Source: Bacillus sp. RO1
Lineage (GTDB): Bacteria; Bacillota; Bacilli; Bacillales; Bacillaceae_I
DNA: 64,000 nt
NCBI RefSeq assembly: GCF_012524115.1
Contig: NZ_JAAZWB010000048.1
Span: forward strand, 1 to 64,000
Direction of reading: 5' to 3'
Below the pieces are notes generated by a model. That model made no database searches, was not told where the DNA came from, and saw nothing but the letters and a program-made list of their open reading frames with translations. The position numbers were made by a program, and so were the translations under genes. Position 1 is the first letter of the stretch, and every line of letters starts with the position of its first letter. This document shows positions 17,410 to 25,393 of this stretch, one piece after another.

Positions 17410-17483
17410 GGTTCTCCTGTATCTTAAAAAGTATGTATTTTCAGTTTACCAAGAAAATATAGAGAAAGTATGCAGTAAAATTG

Positions 17484-17512
17484 AAAAACGCGCCATCTAT
17501 ATGACGCGTTTA
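17484..17512 (-). terminator. Terminator of the copper-storage gene
   Basis: On the minus strand AAACGCG and CGCGTTT enclose a 12-base loop, followed by a T-rich stretch. It separates the Cys-rich protein gene from the kinase gene downstream. Confidence 0.6.
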
Positions 17513-17523
17513 GAGATTCTATA

Positions 17524-17859
17524 TTAGTGGCTAATCATTTCCCTACAAGCAGCAGCACAACGTCTGCACGCTTCCGCACATTTCTGGCAGTGGTCATGAC
17601 TATGTTTGCTGCACTCATCCGCACATGCCTCGCATATTTCTGCACACAGGCTGCAAATCTGTTCCATAAATGGACTGTTGGATTGGATTGCTTTTGCTGC
17701 AAATCCACAAATATCCGAGCATTCTCTATCCAAGCGGATGCAGGCGGCCATCATATTCACATCTTCCTCATTCAGACAAGCATCAAAGCAGGTGTTGCAT
17801 GCCTCCATACAAGCAAGACATTCCTCTAAACACTTTTGGTGCACTTCATTACTTAACAT
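17524..17859 (-). CDS. Four-helix-bundle copper-storage protein (Csp-like)
   Basis: 111 residues with 19 Cys, at 10, 14, 17, 21, 24, 28, 40, 47, 51, 69, 72, 76, 79, 83, 91, 94, 98, 101 and 105. Most form CxxC or CxxxC ladders along helices, as in Csp3-type proteins, whose bundle interior holds many Cu(I) ions. No signal or Tat motif, so cytosolic storage is expected. AAAGGAG precedes the ATG. A kinase-regulator pair and a YdhK lipoprotein gene lie alongside, which supports a metal-homeostasis role. Confidence 0.9.
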   Translation of the reverse strand: MLSNEVHQKCLEECLACMEACNTCFDACLNEEDVNMMAACIRLDRECSDICGFAAKAIQSNSPFMEQICSLCAEICEACADECSKHSHDHCQKCAEACRRCAAACREMISH

Positions 17860-18041
17860 AAATTAATAGCTCCTTTCAAAAGTAGTTTCTGTATTAGTTT
17901 ACCCGTTAACCTATGTATATAACTTAAAAGAGAAAACTCCTAAGAATCTGCAAGGTTTTGTCACAAAATATAAAAATGGATTGAATTTACATATAGTATT
18001 TGAAATAATCAGAAATATAAAACATATTAGGAGTGACGTTA

Positions 18042-18518
18042 TTGAAAGTGAAAAAAATGAAAGAACCAGTTATCAAAAATCTGGACGATCTAAAATTAAC
18101 AGGGTTTCGGGTATTATGCGCAGGGGAAGAGTATCCAGTTGAAATACCGAAAGCTTCACAGCTTCTAGAATCACGCCTATCTGAAATTAAAAACGTGAAG
18201 AATGGCAATGTTCAATTCGGGGCTTTCATAGTAGATATCCTTTCAGAAGAGGAAGATGGTTATTGGGTGGCGGTTGAAGTGGAAGAGTTTGAAGATACAC
18301 CTGAGGGGATGTTCACGCTGACAGTTCCTGCACAAAGGTATGCATCAGCAAAGTATGCGGGACCGGCCACTGGCATTTTTAATGCGTATGATGAATTACA
18401 TAGCTGGGCTGCTGAGCAAGGGTACCAAAGACTTAAAAACAAATGGCATGTGGAAATCTTTGAATCTTGGGAAGACCCTAATAACCTAGTAGTTGATTTA
18501 TTAGATACCATTGAATAA
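18042..18518 (+). CDS. GyrI-like / effector-binding-domain protein
   Basis: About 158 residues forming a single GyrI-like domain (LTGFRVLCAGEEYPVEIP, YWVAVEVEEFEDTPEGM, FTLTVPAQRYASAKYAGP, ending WHVEIFESWEDPNN). Such stand-alone domains bind hydrophobic small molecules. TTG 18042 is favoured because AGGAG lies eight bases upstream; a GTG at 18033 lies within that site. It probably shares a transcript with the VOC gene next to it. Confidence 0.78.
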   Translation: MKVKKMKEPVIKNLDDLKLTGFRVLCAGEEYPVEIPKASQLLESRLSEIKNVKNGNVQFGAFIVDILSEEEDGYWVAVEVEEFEDTPEGMFTLTVPAQRYASAKYAGPATGIFNAYDELHSWAAEQGYQRLKNKWHVEIFESWEDPNNLVVDLLDTIE

Positions 18519-18531
18519 AGGGGATGCTGAA

Positions 18532-18951
18532 ATGACAGGGAGATTATGGAGAGTGGGAACGACGTATATTCCAGTTACAGATGTTAATGCTTCTGCTGAA
18601 TGGTATATAAGTAAGTTGGGGGCGGATTTGAGTTATCAGGATCAGGACAAAGCTATAATCAATCTTGCAGACCAAAGTATGTTTCTTGTAAAAGCAGAGG
18701 AAGGGCAAACCTCGAATTTTACGGATGCAAACGGACAGATTCGTTTCTCTTTAACTTTTGAAGTAGATGGTTTAAGCGCGTTAGAAACCATGCATCAAGA
18801 TTTTATAGAGAGAGGTATAAAGGTAGGCGAGATTGAAAACAGAGGGCATGCTGGAAGAAATTTTGTTTTTGAAGATCTAGATGGGAATAAGTTTGATGTG
18901 TGGAGCGAGTTGAGTGTGAAGTTTAAAGAAGAATATTTTAACCGACAATAA
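18532..18951 (+). CDS. VOC (glyoxalase/bleomycin-resistance) family protein
   Basis: 139 residues. The opening VGTTYIPVTDVNASAEWYISKLGA and the end NRGHAGRNFVFEDLDGNKFDVWSE are the paired beta-alpha-beta-beta-beta halves of the vicinal-oxygen-chelate fold. ATG 18532 has AAAGGGGA upstream. It may bind or modify a small toxic compound; the substrate is unknown. Confidence 0.82.
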   Translation: MTGRLWRVGTTYIPVTDVNASAEWYISKLGADLSYQDQDKAIINLADQSMFLVKAEEGQTSNFTDANGQIRFSLTFEVDGLSALETMHQDFIERGIKVGEIENRGHAGRNFVFEDLDGNKFDVWSELSVKFKEEYFNRQ

Positions 18952-18955
18952 CAAT

Positions 18956-19234
18956 TCAAGACATTTTCTCTAACGGTCTAAACAGTATGGAGTAGATTAT
19001 TTTTGTAAGTAATAAGGAAAGTCTGGTTTCCTGAAATGTATTTAGTAAAGAAGGGTCATTCCATAATGATTTAAGGGTATCTTCAAGAATGCGTTCTGCT
19101 TCCTCGGTTGAAGAGACTTGGCAACGAACAGTTTGGTAGAGAAATACCTCATATTGGTCATAAAATAATTCAAAAGCAGCTTGATCCTTGGCAGTGATAA
19201 TGTCATATAGCTGTTGTTTATTAATTTTCATCAT
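18956..19234 (-). CDS. Orphan ECF sigma region-2-like protein
   Basis: 92 residues. DQAAFELFYDQYEVFLYQTVRC and AERILEDTLKSLWNDPS resemble the start and end of sigma-70 region 2 of ECF factors (compare ALEELYDRYEKILYSF in the true ECF factor at 26140). Region 4 is absent: the frame ends after a hydrophobic stretch, and the adjacent DNA does not restore it. TTAGGAG before the ATG suggests it is still translated. It may be a truncated sigma factor, a regulator of one, or a decaying gene. Confidence 0.55.
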   Translation of the reverse strand: MMKINKQQLYDIITAKDQAAFELFYDQYEVFLYQTVRCQVSSTEEAERILEDTLKSLWNDPSLLNTFQETRLSLLLTKIIYSILFRPLEKMS

Positions 19235-19339
19235 TAACTCCTAAAGTGTAACATAGTTCTTTTATACCACTTTTACTGTATGTGCAAACCAAGTAATGTG
19301 TTTGGATATACAAGTGAAACTTGTGCCTACAGCAATAGG

Positions 19340-19525
19340 TTAATAAAAGGGGATAGGGAAAGCCGTATGTCGCTTTTCCTTTACCAGTTCCCGATGCTCT
19401 AGCAGAACACGAACCCATTGAGGCGGTTTGTATTTAGAGTCTTCTTTATTCTTTCTGAATGGAGTAATATAAAGGTGCCACCCAAGCGCTTTTTCTAACT
19501 CAGAAAGGGGCTTGTGCTTAATCCA
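19340..19525 (-). pseudogene. Gene remnant, C-terminal 61 codons
   Basis: A minus-strand frame reads WIKHKPLSELEKALGWHLYI and on to RHTAFPIPFY before TAA at 19340-19342. It begins directly after an in-frame TAG and has no start codon. The composition (Trp, Pro, Tyr, charged residues) looks like real protein. Family not recognised. It fills most of the 357-base gap between 19235 and 19591. Confidence 0.45.
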
Positions 19526-19591
19526 CTATAAAACTTCGTTATCAAAATGAATAAAAAATAGCGCTTTACAAGATTAGCTAGGAGGAGAACG

Positions 19592-20167
19592 ATGACAAAT
19601 AATACTGCAAGCGAAAAAAGTCTATCACCAGAACAAGTGGAAGAATTAATATCGGTTTTAAAGAAGCGGTTTGAGAAAAACATGCATCGTCATGAAGGTC
19701 TTGTATGGGATATTGTTCAGGAAAAGCTGCAAAGTAATGCAGAAAAACTTTGGTCTCTACATGAAATGGAAAGAACCGAGGGAGAGCCAGATGTCATTGG
19801 GTATGACACAGAAAAAGATGAGTTCCTATTTTGCGATTGCTCTAAAGAGAGTCCAAAAGGCCGCAGAAGTGTGTGCTATGATCATGCAGCACTAGAGGCA
19901 AGAAAAAAGTTCAAACCTGAAAATAGTGCCTTGAATATGGCAACTGAAATGGGAATCGAAATGTTAACAGAAGAACAATATAGAGAAATACAAAAGCTTG
20001 GGGAATTCGATTTAAAAACATCCAGCTGGGTGCAAACACCGGATGAAATTAGAAAGCTTGGCGGTGCATTATTCTGCGATCGTCGTTTTAATCACGTTTT
20101 CATGTACCACAATGGAGCTGATTCTTATTATGGTGCGCGAGGGTTTCGTGGGATGCTAAGGGTATAA
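19592..20167 (+). CDS. DUF4256 family protein
   Basis: 191 residues, soluble. The family signature is seen in LEEMERTEGEPDVIG-like LHEMERTEGEPDVIGYD, FCDCSKESPKGRRSVCYD, ALEARKKFKPE and FDLKTSSWVQTPDEIRKLGGALFCDRR. Biochemical role unknown. AGGAGGAG lies before the ATG. Single-gene unit, followed by a weak hairpin and a T-run at 20180-20225. Confidence 0.85.
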   Translation: MTNNTASEKSLSPEQVEELISVLKKRFEKNMHRHEGLVWDIVQEKLQSNAEKLWSLHEMERTEGEPDVIGYDTEKDEFLFCDCSKESPKGRRSVCYDHAALEARKKFKPENSALNMATEMGIEMLTEEQYREIQKLGEFDLKTSSWVQTPDEIRKLGGALFCDRRFNHVFMYHNGADSYYGARGFRGMLRV

Positions 20168-20304
20168 AAACCGATATGTTAAAAAGACGTGGAAGGTAGG
20201 ATGCTTCTGCGTTTTTTTATATTTAATTGGAAACTTTTTTATCTATTAAACGTATATAGACAAGAGTGAAAGTACAGTTAAAGTAAGGAGGCATTACATA
20301 TCGA

Positions 20305-20712
20305 TTGAAAATAGTAGTCAGTAAGATATTAATAGTAGTAAGTATACCGTTACTCTTCGTACTCTGGTTTTATAATCATGAAGTAATTGATGGAGAATAT
20401 TCTAAACTAACAATTAAAATGCCAGATGAAGGTGTGACTGTCATCGAGGAGAAAGAGCGTCTGGTAGAAATCATTAATGACATTAATAAAAGTCCACGAA
20501 ATTTCGGTACAGAGACACCTTGGTACAACTATGAACTTGCAAGTCTCATCTTTGAAAATGAAAGTGGAGATAGCAAGGCGCTTCATTATATGATGGAGAA
20601 CCAAAATATAAAAATAAGTTTTGGTGAGATTGATACAAATATAGTGTTTGAGGAAGAGGACTTTCGAGAGAGTGAAAAAGCTTCAGCAGCCGTAATGGAA
20701 AATGAAGACTAG
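20305..20712 (+). CDS. Membrane-anchored hypothetical protein
   Basis: 135 residues: an N-terminal anchor (ILIVVSIPLLFVLWFY), then an extracytoplasmic polar domain (YSKLTIKMPDEGVTVIEEKERL, IVFEEEDFRESEKAS). TTG 20305 follows AAGGAGG at a long spacing of about 14 bases. No family recognised. Confidence 0.55.
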   Translation: MKIVVSKILIVVSIPLLFVLWFYNHEVIDGEYSKLTIKMPDEGVTVIEEKERLVEIINDINKSPRNFGTETPWYNYELASLIFENESGDSKALHYMMENQNIKISFGEIDTNIVFEEEDFRESEKASAAVMENED

Positions 20713-20812
20713 GAAAAAAGTGATACTAAAACATGAAACCGTGGAAACATATAGCATCAATGGTCAAACCTTTGAAATTATTCCTTATCATCAACCTTAT
20801 TTACAGATTTGA
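20702..20812 (+). CDS. Possible small ORF or gene tail
   Basis: 36 codons from ATG 20702, overlapping the end of the previous gene. It reads MKTRKKVILKHETVETYSI, then NGQTFEIIPYHQPYLQI and a stop. The composition is protein-like, so it may be the remnant of a longer coding region. No good ribosome site. Confidence 0.3.
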   Translation: MKTRKKVILKHETVETYSINGQTFEIIPYHQPYLQI

Positions 20813-20836
20813 AAGACATGTTAGGGACTATCAAGA

Positions 20837-20996
20837 CCCGAAGCATCGCTAGGAAAGCAAGAATGGTAACAGAAAGGGCGTCTCTAAGCCCGAAATGTTG
20901 CAAAGAAAGAAAATACGGTAAGAGAGAGGTCTCCTCTACGCCCGAAGTGTTGAAATGAAAGAGAAAACGGTCACAGAGAGGCTTCTCATGCCTTGA
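20837..20996. repeat. 52-bp array, three units plus a degenerate fourth
   Basis: CCCGAA recurs at 20837, 20889 and 20941, exactly 52 bp apart, and a decayed GCCTTGAA follows at 20990. Units share the order CCCGAA, GAAAG-type purine run, ACGGT, AGAGAGG, then a CTCT segment. Keyword and sequence differ from the 52-bp arrays at 43 and 25147, yet the pitch is identical. It fills most of the gap upstream of 21043. Confidence 0.85.
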
Positions 20997-21042
20997 AAAG
21001 ATCAAATGTATGTCAATATGGTAATAGATGGAGTGAATTATT

Positions 21043-21225
21043 ATGGGCGATGTAATTTTTCAACTAGTAGTTTTTGGGCTTTTAATACTCGGTAGTCTCT
21101 CTTTCACACTATTCATCAGAAGACTGCTTATTAATGCATCTTATAAGAATCAAAGATTAAATAATATAGAACAAAAGCTAGACACTATCATAGAAAAATT
21201 GGAGAAAGTAAACCGGTCTAATTGA
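21043..21225 (+). CDS. Small membrane protein with coiled coil (DUF4083-like)
   Basis: 60 residues: one membrane helix (FQLVVFGLLILGSLSFTLFI), a basic stretch, then a heptad-rich tail (NNIEQKLDTIIEKLEKV). It resembles the short DUF4083 proteins of Bacillus. The ATG has ATGGAG upstream. Function unknown. Confidence 0.7.
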   Translation: MGDVIFQLVVFGLLILGSLSFTLFIRRLLINASYKNQRLNNIEQKLDTIIEKLEKVNRSN

Positions 21226-21263
21226 ATCCCTATCAAATGATGGGTGCAAAGGAGAGAGCCACA

Positions 21264-21764
21264 TTGAAAATAAGACAACTAACACCAACTGATGCGGAAA
21301 ACTATAGAACCATTAGGCTTGAAGCACTGAAAAATAAACCGGAAGCATTCAGCTCCAGCTATGAAGATGAAGTTGAGTATTCTGTTGAAAAATATAGAGA
21401 TAGATTTAACAATGACCACACATATACCTATGGTGCTTTTAACGAAGATAATTTGGTAGGAACAGTAACCTTACTCTGTGAAACGAAAAAGAAAATTAAG
21501 CATAGAGCTACTATAGTAGCCATGTATGTCAAACCTGATCAGCGAAATTTAGGTGTTGGTAAAGCACTCATGAATGTCGCAATAAACAAAGCAAAAGAAT
21601 TAAAGGGAATTGAACAAATCTATCTCGCAGTGACAGCGAGCAATGAACCTGCAAAGCGCTTATATACATCCTTGGGTTTTGGTACATATGGAATAGATAG
21701 ACACGGATTGAAGATAAATGATACCTTTTTTGAAGAGGAATTAATGGTGCTAATGTTAGCATAA
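21264..21764 (+). CDS. GNAT family N-acetyltransferase
   Basis: 166 residues. Opening KIRQLTPTDAENYRTIRLEAL is a standard GNAT start; MYVKPDQRNLGVGKALMNVAI is the acetyl-CoA loop; VTASNEPAKRLYTSLGF is the C-terminal motif. TTG 21264 is chosen for this homology and for AAAGGAGAGA upstream; the frame is open to TTG 21222. Acceptor unknown. Confidence 0.85.
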   Translation: MKIRQLTPTDAENYRTIRLEALKNKPEAFSSSYEDEVEYSVEKYRDRFNNDHTYTYGAFNEDNLVGTVTLLCETKKKIKHRATIVAMYVKPDQRNLGVGKALMNVAINKAKELKGIEQIYLAVTASNEPAKRLYTSLGFGTYGIDRHGLKINDTFFEEELMVLMLA

Positions 21765-21774
21765 ATGTTTACAT

Positions 21775-21812
21775 GGAACTTTTCTCACTAAGAGATGAGT
21801 TCCGTTTTTATT
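21775..21812 (+). terminator. Rho-independent terminator
   Basis: GGAACT...TCTC pairs with GAGA...AGTTCC around a short loop, followed by GTTTTTATTTT. Confidence 0.82.
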
Positions 21813-21905
21813 TTAAATCAAAAATAATTTATTGATAATCAATAAATTATTTGGTATCATACTGTTAATTAATGTAAAGTAAATGGGTGGAAAGGGGATG
21901 TGAAG

Positions 21906-22331
21906 TTGAAAAAAATATCATTTATCATCACAATTATGTTGTTAATTTTATCAGGATGTAACCAATACAGAAGTGCCGTTATCCCAGCTGAAGGGACTTT
22001 TCATTTGGCTCTTATTAATAACACCGATATTAATATTTACGGGTATGAGGTCAGCTATTCACAAGATGGAACACACAGAGGGGGAAGCGGAGGCGGTGTG
22101 TATGCTGATAATTCAAAGGTAAAGAAGGGGGATACGTTTACGTTCGACTTTAATCATGTTAATTTTCTCCAGGACAAAGAGGTTAGCTTTGTGATCACTG
22201 TATTTACTGGTAAACACCAAACGGAAAAAGTAACGTTAAGTTCTCCTGTTACCACCATGGTTTCAAAACTAGAAAGTATTTATTATGTAGAGATAACTGG
22301 AAACAGTCCTGAAAGTTTAAAGGTTAATTAG
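21906..22331 (+). CDS. Putative lipoprotein
   Basis: About 141 residues. The signal KKISFIITIMLLILSGC ends in a clear lipobox, so the mature protein is lipid-anchored outside the membrane. The mature part is beta-rich (FHLALINNTDINIYGYEVSY, a GGSGGG segment). TTG 21906 is favoured, with AAAGGGG nine bases upstream; GTG 21900 is the alternative. No family recognised. Confidence 0.65.
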   Translation: MKKISFIITIMLLILSGCNQYRSAVIPAEGTFHLALINNTDINIYGYEVSYSQDGTHRGGSGGGVYADNSKVKKGDTFTFDFNHVNFLQDKEVSFVITVFTGKHQTEKVTLSSPVTTMVSKLESIYYVEITGNSPESLKVN

Positions 22332-22342
22332 GTGTTGAATCA

Positions 22343-22894
22343 GTGATAGGGGATAAAAAAAACTACTTAATATATGTTGTATTAATTATGCTTTTCTTAA
22401 CAGCGTGTAATTCACCAAATGAAATCACTGAATACATGAGAGAGGTAGATTCAACCAATCTATCAGGTGAAGCTGTTGACGGTATTGAATTAGGTATGAA
22501 GATCTCCAATGAAACATTTATAAAAAGTTATGGACGAGCAGAACAGGACCCAGATAACCATCAATATTCTGAGCAAGGCAGGCAATATGATCAGTACTGG
22601 CTTAAGGGACTTTGGCTCGGGATATATAGGGAAACGAAAGAGATTTTATCTTTAAGTATCATAGACAACAAGACATCTTATGTTGGAGACAGGATTGTGC
22701 TGGGTGATTCTATTGAGAAAGTAATTTCAGAATATGGTGAATTTTACTATACTTATCAGGATTTAGAGCAAAGTATCTATATCATAGGATATGTGGACCA
22801 CTCCAACAATCTCCACCTATCGTTTACACATTCTAAGGGCAAAGTATCAGGTATTAATTTAAGTTATGCGTTTGATAAGTTGCTTTGGAATTGA
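22343..22894 (+). CDS. Putative lipoprotein
   Basis: 183 residues. Signal with lipobox LTAC. The mature part contains GIELGMKISNETFIKSYGRAEQD and IVLGDSIEKVISEYGEF, two segments alike in pattern that suggest an internal repeat of a small extracytoplasmic domain. The GTG start at 22343 has only AGGTG upstream. It lies 11 bases after the previous lipoprotein gene, probably in the same operon. Function unknown. Confidence 0.62.
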   Translation: MIGDKKNYLIYVVLIMLFLTACNSPNEITEYMREVDSTNLSGEAVDGIELGMKISNETFIKSYGRAEQDPDNHQYSEQGRQYDQYWLKGLWLGIYRETKEILSLSIIDNKTSYVGDRIVLGDSIEKVISEYGEFYYTYQDLEQSIYIIGYVDHSNNLHLSFTHSKGKVSGINLSYAFDKLLWN

Positions 22895-23009
22895 AAATTG
22901 GAAAAAAATGTGGAACTAAATAAGTGTTCATTTCGTATAGGTATTGAATGTAAATGAGTGAGCATGTTGGCGGATTTAATGGCGGAAGTTAAAAATTGGG
23001 GGGATTGAA

Positions 23010-23648
23010 ATGGCCAAACAGATAAAGTGGCTAGTAATCGGATCAATAGCAATTGGCTTAGTGTTCTCCGTTTATACGATAAACTTGTTTAAAGAAACTC
23101 GTGGATATGCACAATATCACTCTCAATCCTTGATGAATGATACTTCCCGGCTGATTGGAAGCTTCCAAAGGAAAGAAGAAGTCCTTCAGCAAATTCTCCA
23201 AACAAAAACTCTGACACAAGCTCAAGTAGACCTGATTCGTGAAGACACTTATATTCTAATAAACTATTATGAAGACTATAATCGTTTGGCTATGAATCTG
23301 GATCGATACGAAAATAAAGGGTACTCCATCGTAGAGGCGGCCTTTGTAACGGAATCAGTCTTCAACCGTAAAATAGGCGAAATACAAGGAACGGATCAAA
23401 CGAAAATAAAGCTGGACAATAAGTTTCTTGAAAAAATAGAGTTTCTAGTCGCCTTCAATCAACGCTGCTTGAATACTTTGGGGAAACATGTAAGGGGATT
23501 CGTCATCCTAGATACTTCTATGGAAACGACGGATGAAAGGGAAGAACTAAGCAAAAACGGGATAAAAGAGGAATTTTGGGTGGAAATCTTGAAGCGTTTG
23601 GATAGAGAGGCTTTTGAAAAGCAAAGGGATTTAGAAATGTTGTTGTAA
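23010..23648 (+). CDS. Membrane-anchored helical protein
   Basis: 212 residues: one N-terminal membrane segment (WLVIGSIAIGLVFSVYTI), then a mostly alpha-helical, charged region (RKEEVLQQILQTKTLTQAQVD). TTGGGGGGATT before the ATG is a strong ribosome site. No family recognised; a terminator follows. Confidence 0.65.
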   Translation: MAKQIKWLVIGSIAIGLVFSVYTINLFKETRGYAQYHSQSLMNDTSRLIGSFQRKEEVLQQILQTKTLTQAQVDLIREDTYILINYYEDYNRLAMNLDRYENKGYSIVEAAFVTESVFNRKIGEIQGTDQTKIKLDNKFLEKIEFLVAFNQRCLNTLGKHVRGFVILDTSMETTDEREELSKNGIKEEFWVEILKRLDREAFEKQRDLEMLL

Positions 23649-23665
23649 TAGAATGAGGTATTATT

Positions 23666-23703
23666 AAAACGCTTGGGAATCAATTAGACCAAGCGTTTAT
23701 TTT
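23666..23703 (+). terminator. Rho-independent terminator
   Basis: AAACGCTTGG and CCAAGCGTTT form a 10-bp stem with a 12-base loop, followed by ATTTTAA. Confidence 0.88.
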
Positions 23704-23746
23704 AATGAATAAAAGATCAATCATCATTTTGCAGTTTGAATCACGC

Positions 23747-23830
23747 CACTAGGCGACGAGCTTGAACTTATTCGTGAAGGGGAAGTTGGTAGCGATCTTG
23801 TACGAATTATTGACAGGAGAAGAGTTTAAT
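23747..23830 (+). pseudogene. Possible gene relic (about 28 codons)
   Basis: After an in-frame TGA, one frame reads ITPLGDELELIREGEVGS then DLVRIIDRRRV and stops. The sequence looks like the tail of a real protein but has no start codon or ribosome site. Identity unknown. The rest of the 364-base gap up to 24012 holds a terminator and AT-rich leader DNA. Confidence 0.35.
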
Positions 23831-24012
23831 AGTGAATGATATGTTTAAAGAACTAATCAAATGTGTTGTATAAGTACTTTTACCCATATATTTCCGTCTG
23901 TTAATTGGCTGCAGCTATAAAAAGAGAGGAGTTTGTCCTTATTTACAGATAATTCTATAAACTTTATTCTATTTATGTAGGGTCACTAAATATCTGAAAT
24001 GAGGAGGAAATT

Positions 24013-25083
24013 ATGAAAAAGATCAGTAAAACGGTACTAGCGTTATCTTTAACAGGGGTTATGACAATCGGGACGTTAACAACAGGTACCCTTCCAACAA
24101 GTGCGGTCGGAAATGGTCCCAACTATAACGGCAATGAGTCGATCCAAACCTCCATCCTTACTACATATGATGAGTTGGTAGAATACTTGCACAATCAAGA
24201 TGCAAGTCAGCAGGCGATGGAGCTTGAGGTTATTGGTAAAACAGTGAAAAAACGAGATATTTATATGGCAAAATATATTAAAAACGAGGACAATCCAACT
24301 ATTCTGTTTTTGACTCAGCAGCATGGAAATGAGCAACTGACAACAGAGGGTGCGATGGAATTCATCAAACATCTTGGAACCGGGAAAAATCAATCGGTAT
24401 TGGATCATGTCAATATCCTTGTTATTCCGATGCTGAATGCAGACGGTGCGATGGGTGATGTGTACTTTTCTACAGATAATTACATTGCAGACGGTGACCG
24501 TCATTTGACGCGAGCAAATGCTAATAACTTTGACTTAAATCGTGAGCACGACAAAGCAATAGATGCTATGCAGCCTGAAGCACAGGCACTTCATACGAAT
24601 GTGTTGGAGAAGTATGACATCGATTACATGATTGATTTACATCATCAAGGAACACAGAGTGAACGTGATGGGAAGCTTGTTTCCGGGTCTATTTTACATC
24701 CAACAAGCCCTAATGTTGATCCGTCTGTAGTGGAGAAGTCCAAGCAGTTAGGTGCAGTGGTGTTCCATGAGATTGAGTCAAAAGGCTGGGGGCATCTTGG
24801 CAAGTATTCCGGTGGAAATACAGACAACATTGGTAGAAATGGAATAGCTTCGAGATATGATATCGCGACATTATTGTTTGAAATGAGAGGAATGTCCGAC
24901 CACACGAATCCATCAGCGATTCTTGGACAAAAGAGTAATGGATACTTGATCAAGCAGACGGTAAATACGCTTGATTCCACAGTTCAAGCCATTGCTGATG
25001 GTTCTATTAATACAGTTGATACTAGCTTTTGGGAGACACTACCTTTCCAGAACACAAGACAAGGTGAGGAAACCGACGAATAA
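24013..25083 (+). CDS. Secreted M14-family zinc metallocarboxypeptidase
   Basis: 356 residues. The signal peptide (KKISKTVLALSLTGVMTIG... SAVG) directs export. Zinc ligands are His104 and Glu107 (TQQHGNEQL) and a His at 210-211 (IDLHHQG). The substrate-binding Arg lies in NFDLNREHD and the catalytic Glu is Glu290 (LLFEMRG). The family removes C-terminal residues from peptides or acts on cell-wall peptides. GAGGAGG lies before the ATG. Monocistronic, followed by a strong terminator. Confidence 0.88.
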   Translation: MKKISKTVLALSLTGVMTIGTLTTGTLPTSAVGNGPNYNGNESIQTSILTTYDELVEYLHNQDASQQAMELEVIGKTVKKRDIYMAKYIKNEDNPTILFLTQQHGNEQLTTEGAMEFIKHLGTGKNQSVLDHVNILVIPMLNADGAMGDVYFSTDNYIADGDRHLTRANANNFDLNREHDKAIDAMQPEAQALHTNVLEKYDIDYMIDLHHQGTQSERDGKLVSGSILHPTSPNVDPSVVEKSKQLGAVVFHEIESKGWGHLGKYSGGNTDNIGRNGIASRYDIATLLFEMRGMSDHTNPSAILGQKSNGYLIKQTVNTLDSTVQAIADGSINTVDTSFWETLPFQNTRQGEETDE

Positions 25084-25088
25084 AAAAG

Positions 25089-25131
25089 GAAAAGCTCGGG
25101 GCACTTTGTAGATGTGCTCCGAGCTTTTTCT
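25089..25131 (+). terminator. Strong rho-independent terminator
   Basis: AAAAGCTCGGGGCAC pairs with GTGCTCCGAGCTTTTT, about 15 bp, followed by CTTTG. Confidence 0.92.
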
Positions 25132-25146
25132 TTGTGATCTTGACCG

Positions 25147-25392
25147 ATGAAGACCTGAGCACCAAAACTTTTGAGAGACAGAAGTCTTTATAATGGTTAT
25201 GAAGACCTGAGTTCCAAAATTTTCGGGAGACAGAAGTCTTCATAAAGGTTATGAAGACCTGGGCACCAAAGTTTTTGGGTAACAGAAGGCTTCATAGTAC
25301 TTATGAAGACCTGAGTTCAAAGACTTTTAGGTAATAGAGGTCTTCATCAAGGTCATGAAGACGTCAGTGACTGGTGACAGAGGTCTTCATCA
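25147..25392. repeat. 52-bp array, five units, ATGAAGACCT keyword
   Basis: ATGAAGACCT (once ATGAAGACGT) begins at 25147, 25199, 25251, 25303 and 25355, exactly 52 bp apart. Each unit ends in AGTCTTCAT or AGGTCTTCAT, the reverse complement of its start, so every unit can form a hairpin. The last unit is short and ends next to the stop codon of the anti-sigma gene. The keyword matches the array at 43, but the middle of the unit differs (CACCAAAACTTTT in place of the AGGAGG segment). Confidence 0.95.
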
Positions 25393-25393
25393 A

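Noticed and set aside
18956-19234. Complete ECF sigma factor
   Set aside because: No region 4 in any frame on either side; only a region-2-like segment is present.
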